This document shows, in pieces, positions 1 through 5,380 of a stretch of DNA of 7,548 bases; the first letter of the stretch is position 1, and each line of letters opens with the position of its first letter. The position numbers were made by a program, and so were the translations under genes. The notes under the pieces are model-generated. The model was not told the DNA's origin, did no database searches, and saw only the letters and a program-made list of their open reading frames with translations. The stretch is from an uncultured Collinsella sp. (lineage in GTDB: Bacteria; Actinomycetota; Coriobacteriia; Coriobacteriales; Coriobacteriaceae), in NCBI GenBank assembly GCA_937969105.1, contig CALBUZ010000060.1:1-7548 (forward strand), in the 5' to 3' direction.

Positions 1-849
1 GAAGTCCTGCCGTTTGTGCTTTCGTGCGCCCGCGCTGTGATCGGCATGAGCTGGAAGGCCGGCGTGGCGGCGGAGCTGATCGGCATGGCGGTGGGCACCG
101 TGGGCGAGCGCATCTATCAGGCTAAGCTTTTGATTGAGACGGCTGATCTGCTGGCGTGGACCGTGCTGGTCGTTGCCGCCTCGTGGGCGTGTGAGCGCGT
201 GCTGGTGTGGCTGCTGCGGGTTTCGGGACCCGTGGCGTGGCGCGCGGCCGTGCGGGCACATGGGCATGGACTGCGCGGGCGTGCGGGCGGCTCTGCTGGC
301 GATGGCGCTGCAGCGGAGCTTGCGCTTGCCGCGGGCGATCGCGCGCCCTGGGCGCCGGCGCTGGACGGTCTGGCGCTCAACGTGCCCGCGGGTGGGCGTA
401 TCTGTGTGATGGGCGCTTCGGGCATGGGCAAGTCGACGCTGCTTTCGTTGGCAGCGGGGGAGTGCTCGCCGTGCTCGATGGTGTTTCAGGATGCACGCTT
501 GGCCGAGTCCGCCTCGGCGCTGGATAACGTGCTGGTGTGCGCCGATGCGCGTGTGGATGCTTCGAGCGCCGCGGCATTGCTGCGCCTGCTGGTGCCGGGA
601 GTCGATGTGGATGCTCGCGTGGCCGAGCTTTCGGGCGGGCAGCGCCGTCGCGTCGAGATCGCTCGAGCCCTGTTGTGCCCGGGCGGCGCGGTGATTCTTG
701 ACGAGCCCTTTACCGGCCTGGATGCCGCCGCGCGCGATGCGACGACCAAGGTCGTGCTCGACCTGCTCGACGGCCGCACGCTCTTGCTCGCCACACATGA
801 CGTCTCCGACGCTCAGGCCCTCGATATCTCGGGCATCATCACGCTCTAA
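1..849 (+). CDS. ABC importer permease-ATPase fusion protein, 5' partial
   Basis: The reading frame is open from base 1 to the TAA at 847-849, so the start lies upstream. Residue numbers here count from the GTG at 16. Residues about 1-70 match the C-terminal end of a NitT/TauT/SsuC-type inner-membrane permease: the cytoplasmic loop containing SWKAGVAAELIG, then a hydrophobic helix at about 43-68. An Ala/Gly-rich linker (about 75-110) leads into a complete ABC ATPase. It has Walker A GASGMGKST (133-141), Q-loop VFQDARL (Q158), signature LSGGQ (205-209), Walker B VILDEP (226-231), D-loop GLDAA and H-loop His261. The VFQDARL sequence resembles SsuB/TauB-type ATPases. Family knowledge suggests it powers uptake of a small solute such as a sulfonate, nitrate-like ion or thiamine precursor, but the substrate cannot be told. 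These two subunits are normally separate proteins. The ATPase is also short: 19 residues from Walker A Lys to the Q-loop Gln, against roughly 35-40 in relatives. All catalytic motifs are intact, so it is probably functional. Confidence 0.85.
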   Translation, partial: EVLPFVLSCARAVIGMSWKAGVAAELIGMAVGTVGERIYQAKLLIETADLLAWTVLVVAASWACERVLVWLLRVSGPVAWRAAVRAHGHGLRGRAGGSAGDGAAAELALAAGDRAPWAPALDGLALNVPAGGRICVMGASGMGKSTLLSLAAGECSPCSMVFQDARLAESASALDNVLVCADARVDASSAAALLRLLVPGVDVDARVAELSGGQRRRVEIARALLCPGGAVILDEPFTGLDAAARDATTKVVLDLLDGRTLLLATHDVSDAQALDISGIITL

Positions 850-906
850 AAACTAACTCAGCAACAAAATGATTCGTTTTCCTACGTCCCCATGGGGTCG
901 AGTGTG

Positions 907-950
907 GTATTCTAACACCGGGGTAATACTTAGGAATACTAAGTAATACC
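907..950. promoter_or_regulatory. Candidate operator: 10-bp-phased GTAATAC repeats
   Basis: Three tandem copies of a 7-bp motif start at 923 (GTAATAC), 933 (GGAATAC) and 943 (GTAATAC). They are exactly 10 bp apart, placing them on one face of the helix. An inverted copy (GTATTCT, complement AGAATAC) lies at 907-913. The segment 922-950 can also be read as an imperfect inverted repeat, with 12 of 14 pairs matching around base 936. Ribbon-helix-helix antitoxins usually bind such short phased sites in their own promoters, and the next gene encodes a protein of that fold. Autoregulation is therefore a reasonable inference, though another regulator could use the site. Confidence 0.5.
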
Positions 951-970
951 AACGCCGCAGAAACAAACTC

Positions 971-1035
971 CGGATGCGGGCCAATCGGGTTGCCTTCACA
1001 GCCCGTCGCCCAGCCGCGTGGCCCGCATCTATCCG
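971..1035 (+). promoter_or_regulatory. Structured 5' leader of the antitoxin gene
   Basis: GATGCGGGCCA (973-983) is perfectly complementary to TGGCCCGCATC (1019-1029), giving an 11-bp outer stem. CGGAT (971-975) can alternatively pair with ATCCG (1031-1035), leaving a four-base bulge. Inside it, CGGGTTG (986-992) pairs with CAGCCCG (999-1005) through one G-U pair and a 6-nt loop. There is no T-run, so it is not an ordinary terminator. The ribosome binding site at 1054-1060 stays outside the fold. It matches no riboswitch class I can name; mRNA stabilisation or a protein-binding leader are possibilities. Confidence 0.4.
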
Positions 1036-1064
1036 CACTACCGTCGTTTCAAAAAGGAAGCGCC

Positions 1065-1286
1065 ATGGCAGAACACATGACCCCCGTAGTCGCGAAGGTC
1101 TTGCCCGAGGAGAAGGCAGCCTTCGCGGCGGCAACCCAGCTCGTAGGTACCACGCCGTCTAACGCCATCCGCATGTTTATCGCCGCATTCAATCGCTGTG
1201 GCACCTTCCCGTTCGACATCTCGCCCAACGGGGCCTTTGGCAAAGACTGTCCCCAGCAACTAGTCGTTAAAGAACGTCCCCAATGA
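1065..1286 (+). CDS. RelB/DinJ-family antitoxin-like protein, no adjacent toxin
   Basis: This is a 73-residue protein. The ATG is chosen because AAGGAAG (1054-1060) sits 4 nt before it. Residues about 7-50 follow the RelB/DinJ ribbon-helix-helix pattern: a short strand (VVAKV) for DNA contact, a helix starting at PEEKAAFAAA, a turn, a second helix TTPSNAIRMFIAAF, and the family signature LPFD-like sequence FPFDI. Family members dimerise, bind their own promoter and neutralise a YafQ/RelE-type RNase with their C-terminal half. Here only about 20 residues follow PFD, and the last dozen (from about CPQQ) are encoded by a 27-bp tandem repeat. The toxin-binding tail therefore looks missing or replaced; DinJ itself is about 86 residues. 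No toxin gene lies on either side. It overlaps by 4 nt an ATG in frame with the next gene and is probably co-transcribed with it. It could be an orphan antitoxin, a remnant, or a RHH repressor. Confidence 0.75.
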   Translation: MAEHMTPVVAKVLPEEKAAFAAATQLVGTTPSNAIRMFIAAFNRCGTFPFDISPNGAFGKDCPQQLVVKERPQ

Positions 1287-1295
1287 CTAGTCGTC
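1242..1295. repeat. 27-bp imperfect tandem repeat, two units
   Basis: Unit 1 (1242-1268) and unit 2 (1269-1295) match at 21 of 27 positions. They share AAAGA, GTCCCCA and ACTAGTCGT in the same register. The ACTAGT core is palindromic, and unit 2 extends it to GACTAGTC (1285-1292). The repeat encodes the last residues of the antitoxin, contains its stop codon and ends next to the ribosome binding site of the protease gene. This arrangement suggests an inserted short intergenic repeat, but I cannot show from one window that it recurs elsewhere. Confidence 0.7.
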
Positions 1296-1304
1296 GGGAG
1301 GAGG
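1296..1304 (+). promoter_or_regulatory. Ribosome binding site that sets the CPBP protease start
   Basis: GGGAGGAGG lies 5 nt before the ATG at 1310. This near-perfect Shine-Dalgarno sequence favours the ATG at 1310 over the in-frame ATG at 1283, which has no such sequence before it and would add nine charged residues ahead of the first membrane helix. Confidence 0.75.
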
Positions 1305-1309
1305 TTGGC

Positions 1310-2221
1310 ATGCTCAATGCGATGATTTGGGCGCTTGCCTGTTTTGGCGTCGTTGCTGCCGATATTGCCCTGAGCGTGGTTTTGTTTTCCGCTCTGGGCG
1401 TCGCGTCGGTGTTCATGGGTTTTTCGATCGATGACCTCGACATTCAATTGCTTCAGGCTGCCGCGCAGATGGCGTCGTTTTTGATGGCGCTGCTGTGGTG
1501 GCGTTATCTGTGGCCGCGTTCGTTTATGGCACGCCGGCAAAGCGAGCACCCGCTCGGCGGGGGAGCGCGTGGGGCGTGGAAACGCATCGCCTGCGTTATC
1601 GTGATTGGCCTTGCCCTGCAGGTGGTCGTTGGCTACGTGACCGACGCCGTGCTGTCGCTGTTGCCCGAGGCCGCGGCCGACTACAGCGAGCTTGTCGAGG
1701 AAACAGGCATGGGCGACACCAGCTATCTCGCCGTCCTGACTACGGTGCTCGGCGCCCCATTTTGTGAAGAGCTGCTGGTGCGCGGCATTATTTTTGAGTT
1801 TTCGCTCCGAGCGTTTAATCCGCAGTGCCGCTCACTTTGGAGGCGCCGGCGTCGTGCGAGCGCGCAGGACGGCGCCATGGTGCCCTGGGCGGCCCCGAGT
1901 ACCTGGGGCATCGCTGCGGCTATCGTGCTGCAGGCGGCAATCTTCGGTTTTATGCACATGAACTGGGTGCAGGGTTGCTACGCGGGTGCCGCCGGCCTCA
2001 TCTTTGGTTGGGTGCTTGTGACCACTGGAAAGCTCCGCTACACGATCCTGCTGCACTTTGCCTTTAATGCCGGGTCGTATCTCATGACGTTGCTCTGGTT
2101 TGTGAACACGCCGCTCGACGTGGCGGTCACGGTTGCCATCGCCGGTTTCGTACTGGTAGAGGCGATGCGTTCGCTGCGCCACGCGTGTGGGCTGGACGCA
2201 GCGAGCGCACCGCTGCCCTAG
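1310..2221 (+). CDS. CPBP (CAAX/Abi) family intramembrane metalloprotease
   Basis: This is a 303-residue polytopic membrane protein. Hydrophobic segments are at about 5-36, 46-68, 92-118 and 138-151, with several more through the C-terminal half. The three hallmark motifs of the CPBP family are present: EELLVR (Glu153, Glu154, Arg158), FGFMH (Phe212, His216) and HFAFN (His249, Asn253). In characterised homologues (Rce1, MmRce1) these Glu/His residues form the active site in the membrane. Bacterial relatives include bacteriocin immunity or processing proteins and proteins once labelled Abi; the substrate here is unknown. An Arg-rich, probably cytoplasmic insertion (about 173-190) separates the first and second motifs. 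The gene starts 23 nt after the antitoxin stop, so a shared mRNA and coupled translation are likely. Its stop codon overlaps that of the convergent ygiQ. All catalytic residues are intact, so an active enzyme is expected. Confidence 0.88.
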   Translation: MLNAMIWALACFGVVAADIALSVVLFSALGVASVFMGFSIDDLDIQLLQAAAQMASFLMALLWWRYLWPRSFMARRQSEHPLGGGARGAWKRIACVIVIGLALQVVVGYVTDAVLSLLPEAAADYSELVEETGMGDTSYLAVLTTVLGAPFCEELLVRGIIFEFSLRAFNPQCRSLWRRRRRASAQDGAMVPWAAPSTWGIAAAIVLQAAIFGFMHMNWVQGCYAGAAGLIFGWVLVTTGKLRYTILLHFAFNAGSYLMTLLWFVNTPLDVAVTVAIAGFVLVEAMRSLRHACGLDAASAPLP

Positions 2222-4350
2222 TTGCGGCGTCCGCCTCCGTTGGCGCCCTGACGCCCCTGGGCCGCGCGATTGCGACCGGCAGTGTTCTGTGCGCGCGACA
2301 TGCCGCTGTGCCCCTTGCTGCCCTTGGGCCCCTTGCCGGCGCCACCGTGCGGCTTGCCGCCCTTCTTGCCGGCTCCATGCCCACCGCCAGCAGATGTCTC
2401 GCCCGGGCGCGGCGGCACGGGACGAATCAGGCAATGCTTGGTGTAGCCAATCAGATCGCGGCGGCCGGCTTTTTCCAGCGCCTCGCGCACGAGTTTGTAG
2501 TTCTCGGGCTTGCGATATTGGATGAGCGCACGTTGCATGGCCTTCTCGTGCGGGTCGCGCGCCACGTAGATCGGCTCCATGGTGCGCGGATCCACGCCGG
2601 TGTAGTACATGCAGGTCGACATGGTGGACGGGGTGGGGTAGAAGTCCTGCACCTGCTCGGGCATGTAGCCCATGTCGCGTACGGCCTCGGCGAGGTCCAC
2701 GGCTTCCTTCATGGTCGAGCCGGGGTGGCTCGAGATTAGGTACGGCACCACGTACTGCTTGAGTCCGTATTCGCGGTTCAAGCGTTCAAATTTACGGCAG
2801 AACGCATCGTAGACGGCTCGGCTCGGCTTGCCCATCACGGACAGCACCGCGTCGCTCACGTGCTCGGGCGCTACGCGCAGCTGGCCCGAGACATGGTGCT
2901 CCAGCAGCTCGCGCAAAAACTCGTCCGAGGCGTCGGCCATGGTGTAGTCAAAGCGGATGCCGCTGCGCACGAAAACCTTCTTGACGCCCGGCAGCTGACG
3001 CAGGTCGCGCAGCAGCTGCGTGTAGCCGCTCTCGTCGACTACCATGTTCTTGCACACGCTCGGCCACAGGCAGCGCTTGTTCTTGCACACGCCGTGCTTG
3101 AGCTGCTTGTCGCAGGCAGGGCGGCTAAAGTTGGCCGTCGGCCCTCCCACGTCGTTGATGTAGCCCTTAAACTCGGGATCGCGCGTGAGCAGCTCGGCCT
3201 CGCGCATGATCGAATCGTGGCTGCGCATCTGCAGCACACGGCCCTGGTGGAAGGTGAGGGCGCAAAATGAGCACTCACCAAAACAGCCACGGTTGGAGCT
3301 AATGGAAAACTTGATCTCCGCAAAGGCTGGCACGCCGCCCGCCGCGTCGTAGTCGGGATGCCAATCGCGTGCGTAGGGGAGCTCGGCCACCTCGTCCATC
3401 TCGTCGGTGGTGAGCGTCGCCGATGGCGGGTTCTGCACCACATAGACGCTGTTGGGGTAGGGCTCTACCAGGCGGTGTCCGGTGATGGGGTCCATATTCT
3501 GCTGCTGCACATTGAAGCTGCGTGCGTAGTTGAGCTTGTCGGCGGTAAGGTCGTCCCAGCTGGGCAGCAGGTCGTAGTCGTAGACCTCGTCGAGCGAACC
3601 CGTGCGGTAGACGGTGCCGTTGATATAGGTGATCTGATCGACGGGCAGCCCCGCGTCGAGCGCGTCGGCAATCTCGACAATCGCGTGCTCGCCCATGCCG
3701 TAGATGAGGATGTCGGCGCCCGAGTCGAGCAGTACCGAGCGCTTGAGCTTGTCCTGCCAGTAGTCATAGTGGGCCAGACGGCGTAGGCTCGCCTCGATGC
3801 CGCCGATGATGATGGGGGCATCCTTGAACGTCTGGCGGATAAGGTTGCCGTAGACCGTGACGGCTCGGTTGGGACGGCGACCCTCCTCGCCACCGGGAGT
3901 ATAGGCGTCGGTGTGGCGGCGGTGCTTGGTTACCGAATAGTGGTTGACCATGGAGTCCATGTTGCCGGCGCTGACCAAAAAGCCCAGGCGCGGCTCGCCG
4001 AGCACGGTGATGCTGGCGGGGTCGGTCCAGTCGGGCTGGCAGATGATGCCCACCTTGTAGCCGTGCGCGTCGAGGACGCGGCTGACGATGGCCATGCCAA
4101 AGCTGGGGTGGTCCACGTAGGCGTCGCCGCAGATGTAGACAAAGTCGCACTGGTCCCAGCCGCGCGCATCCATGTCGGCGCGGCTGACGGGGAGGAACTT
4201 ATCGCGGCCCGGGCGCCAGGGGCGTGAGGGCGCTGCCGGGGTATGAGTGGCGTGGCCGCTCTGGGCCTTGCCACCGCGCTTTTGCTGCTGGCCGCGCTGG
4301 GCATGCTTGCCGTGCTGGTTGTGCTGAGCGTCCTGGGGCTTTTTTGCCAC
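2218..4350 (-). CDS. ygiQ: YgiQ family radical SAM protein (UPF0313)
   Basis: This is a 710-residue protein. The GTG at 4350 is chosen because GGGAGG (4360-4355) sits 4 nt before it; the ATG at 4362 lies on top of that site. A basic, Gln/His/Gly/Lys-rich tail (about 1-45) precedes a Rossmann-like N-terminal domain with the YgiQ hallmark GDAYVDHPSFG (75-85) and QPDW (105-108). The radical SAM cluster is Cys356-x3-Cys360-x2-Cys363 in GCFGECSFC, which binds the 4Fe-4S cluster used to cleave S-adenosylmethionine. A second group, Cys413, Cys422, Cys427 and Cys433, is typical of the family and may bind another metal centre. The DUF3362-type C-terminal region contains KPENYKLVREAL and CLIRPVPPR, followed by a Gly/Lys-rich tail of about 60 residues. 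The reaction of YgiQ proteins is not established to my knowledge. The gene appears monocistronic: it is divergent from yoaK and convergent with the protease gene. Confidence 0.95.
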   Translation of the reverse strand: MAKKPQDAQHNQHGKHAQRGQQQKRGGKAQSGHATHTPAAPSRPWRPGRDKFLPVSRADMDARGWDQCDFVYICGDAYVDHPSFGMAIVSRVLDAHGYKVGIICQPDWTDPASITVLGEPRLGFLVSAGNMDSMVNHYSVTKHRRHTDAYTPGGEEGRRPNRAVTVYGNLIRQTFKDAPIIIGGIEASLRRLAHYDYWQDKLKRSVLLDSGADILIYGMGEHAIVEIADALDAGLPVDQITYINGTVYRTGSLDEVYDYDLLPSWDDLTADKLNYARSFNVQQQNMDPITGHRLVEPYPNSVYVVQNPPSATLTTDEMDEVAELPYARDWHPDYDAAGGVPAFAEIKFSISSNRGCFGECSFCALTFHQGRVLQMRSHDSIMREAELLTRDPEFKGYINDVGGPTANFSRPACDKQLKHGVCKNKRCLWPSVCKNMVVDESGYTQLLRDLRQLPGVKKVFVRSGIRFDYTMADASDEFLRELLEHHVSGQLRVAPEHVSDAVLSVMGKPSRAVYDAFCRKFERLNREYGLKQYVVPYLISSHPGSTMKEAVDLAEAVRDMGYMPEQVQDFYPTPSTMSTCMYYTGVDPRTMEPIYVARDPHEKAMQRALIQYRKPENYKLVREALEKAGRRDLIGYTKHCLIRPVPPRPGETSAGGGHGAGKKGGKPHGGAGKGPKGSKGHSGMSRAQNTAGRNRAAQGRQGANGGGRRN

Positions 4351-4387
4351 GATTCCTCCCATTGTTAGTATGCTGCACGTAATTGTA

Positions 4388-4422
4388 ACCAGTCTTTTTG
4401 GGACGGGGCTAAAAAGACTGGT
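4388..4422. repeat. Perfect 12-bp inverted repeat
   Basis: ACCAGTCTTTTT (4388-4399) and AAAAAGACTGGT (4411-4422) are exact reverse complements around an 11-base G-rich loop. No T-run follows on either strand, so a classical terminator is unlikely. The element lies just upstream of the -10-like sequence for ygiQ, where an operator could act. It could also be a dispersed palindromic repeat. Confidence 0.75.
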
Positions 4423-4583
4423 GGAGTACACGAGGCGTCGGGCGTCGGCGCCGAGCCCGCCGTTTGTTTCCAGACTGTGTATCTGCGCGCTGGGGAAGCC
4501 GTCTCGCGCGCACGCCATGTTGTCAATGGGTTACAGTATGAACGGCGGCTATGTTTCCGCCAACGCACGAGAGAGTCGTCAAC

Positions 4584-4590
4584 AAGGAGG
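4584..4590 (+). promoter_or_regulatory. Ribosome binding site for yoaK
   Basis: AAGGAGG is a perfect Shine-Dalgarno core. It decides the start: the ATG at 4591 follows immediately and is out of frame, while the in-frame ATG at 4601 lies 10 nt downstream, slightly long but usable. Starting there gives the usual length for the family. Confidence 0.7.
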
Positions 4591-4600
4591 ATGCACGACG

Positions 4601-5287
4601 ATGCAGCGTGCCAAACAGATATCGGAGTCTATTGAGCTGGGCATCATCTTGGCGCTCGCCGGTGGCTTTATGGACGTGTATTCGTACATTGGGCGCGACC
4701 ATGTTTTCGCCAACGCACAGACGGGCAACATCCTGCTCGTGGGCGTGAGCATCTCGGAGGGCAACTGGGCACTTGCGGGGCGCTACTTCTTCCCTGTGGT
4801 GTCGTTTGCCGTGGGTATTATGCTTGCCGATCTGGTACACGAGCGGTTTGGCAGCGTGATCCACTGGCGCCAAGTGACGGTGTTCTTTGAAGCCGTCATC
4901 TTGATGGGCGTGAGCTTTATCCCCGGTGGCGGTTACAACCTGCTCGCCAACTGCCTCACCTCGTTTGCCTGCGGTATGCAGGTCGAGAGCTTCCGCAAGA
5001 TCCATGGTCACGGCATCGCTACGACCATGTGCATCGGTAACCTGCGCAACGCGCTGCAAAACGTGGACGATTACATCATCACCCACAGGCGCGGCTTTTT
5101 GGAAAACGGCCTGCTGTACTTTGGCGTGATCTTTACCTTTGTGTTTGGCGCCGTGTTGGGCAACTGGTGTATTGAGCGCATGGGCCTGCACGCCATCGTC
5201 GTGGCGAGCTTGCTGCTGTTTGTCGCGTTTGCCATCATGTTCATCGACCGCGAGGGCAAGGTCAAGGGCGTGCAGCGCCTGGGCTAG
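4601..5287 (+). CDS. yoaK: YoaK family (DUF1275) membrane protein
   Basis: This 228-residue protein is close to the usual length of about 220 for DUF1275/YoaK proteins. The family signature is clear near the N-terminus: GGFMDVYSYI (21-30) followed by FANAQTGNIL (36-45). A related second-half repeat has GMQVES (125-130) and IGNLRNAL (145-152), consistent with an internally duplicated six-helix fold. Hydrophobic segments lie at about 12-30, 60-80, 92-108, 112-127, 168-188 and 197-215, ending in a short basic tail. The protein should sit in the cytoplasmic membrane. No transported substrate or reaction is established for the family, although transporter-like roles are often proposed. The gene stands alone: divergent from ygiQ, with its own terminator and convergent with the next gene. 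Nothing is broken or unusual in it. Confidence 0.92.
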   Translation: MQRAKQISESIELGIILALAGGFMDVYSYIGRDHVFANAQTGNILLVGVSISEGNWALAGRYFFPVVSFAVGIMLADLVHERFGSVIHWRQVTVFFEAVILMGVSFIPGGGYNLLANCLTSFACGMQVESFRKIHGHGIATTMCIGNLRNALQNVDDYIITHRRGFLENGLLYFGVIFTFVFGAVLGNWCIERMGLHAIVVASLLLFVAFAIMFIDREGKVKGVQRLG

Positions 5288-5308
5288 CGGCAGGGCTGGT
5301 GCGCAGGG

Positions 5309-5350
5309 GGAGGGCGCCGGGGACACGTTTCCCGGCGCCCTCCTTTTCTT
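5309..5350 (+). terminator. Rho-independent terminator after yoaK
   Basis: GGAGGGCGCCGGG (5309-5321) pairs perfectly with CCCGGCGCCCTCC (5331-5343) across a 9-nt loop, and TTTTCTT follows directly. The 13-bp G/C-rich stem plus T-run lies 21 nt after the yoaK stop. The minus-strand side has no T-run, so it does not obviously terminate the convergent TPR gene. Confidence 0.93.
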
Positions 5351-5380
5351 GTGCGGGCTTTTCTCTGGTGGCCCGGCTCG

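Larger units (their letters stand above)
850..1064. other. Intergenic region with candidate operator and structured leader
   Basis: No gene is seen in these 215 bases. The left part (850-960) is much richer in A/T than its surroundings. It contains the phased repeats annotated separately and, at 888-897, the short palindrome CCCCATGGGG. The right part (971-1035) can fold as a long stem. No hairpin followed by a T-run closes the upstream ABC gene, so read-through into the antitoxin gene is possible. No convincing -35/-10 pair was found; the TAATAC and TATTCT hexamers are -10-like but lack a partner at 16-18 bp. Confidence 0.6.
4351..4600. other. Divergent intergenic region between ygiQ and yoaK
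   Basis: These 250 bases hold both upstream regions. On the minus strand a -10-like TACAAT (4387-4382) sits about 30 nt before the ygiQ GTG, beside the perfect inverted repeat at 4388-4422, but I see no good -35. On the plus strand TTGTCA (4520-4525) is -35-like, without a correctly spaced -10. The reading frames of both genes extend into this region, but ribosome binding sites place both starts at its edges. Confidence 0.5.

Noticed and set aside
16..18. GTG at 16 as the true start of the ABC gene
   Set aside because: The frame is open to base 1, there is no ribosome binding site, and the encoded sequence begins in the middle of a permease domain.
888..897. CCCCATGGGG as a terminator of the ABC gene
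   Set aside because: The palindrome has no loop and no following T-run, so it cannot act as a classical intrinsic terminator.
1283..1285. ATG overlapping the antitoxin stop as the protease start
   Set aside because: It would give an ATGA overlap, but the ATG at 1310 has a near-perfect Shine-Dalgarno sequence at 5 nt and begins right at the first membrane helix.
4351..4518. N-terminal extension of ygiQ up to 4518
   Set aside because: The extra 56 residues do not resemble YgiQ. They run through the inverted repeat, and the GTG at 4350 has its own GGGAGG.
4370..4600. N-terminal extension of yoaK from 4370
   Set aside because: It would lengthen the protein well beyond the family size and read through the palindrome; AAGGAGG before 4601 sets the start.
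4523..5326. 267-codon open frame on the minus strand opposite yoaK
   Set aside because: yoaK is a clear family member on the other strand. The antisense product is His/Ala-rich without recognisable domains and would span the terminator.
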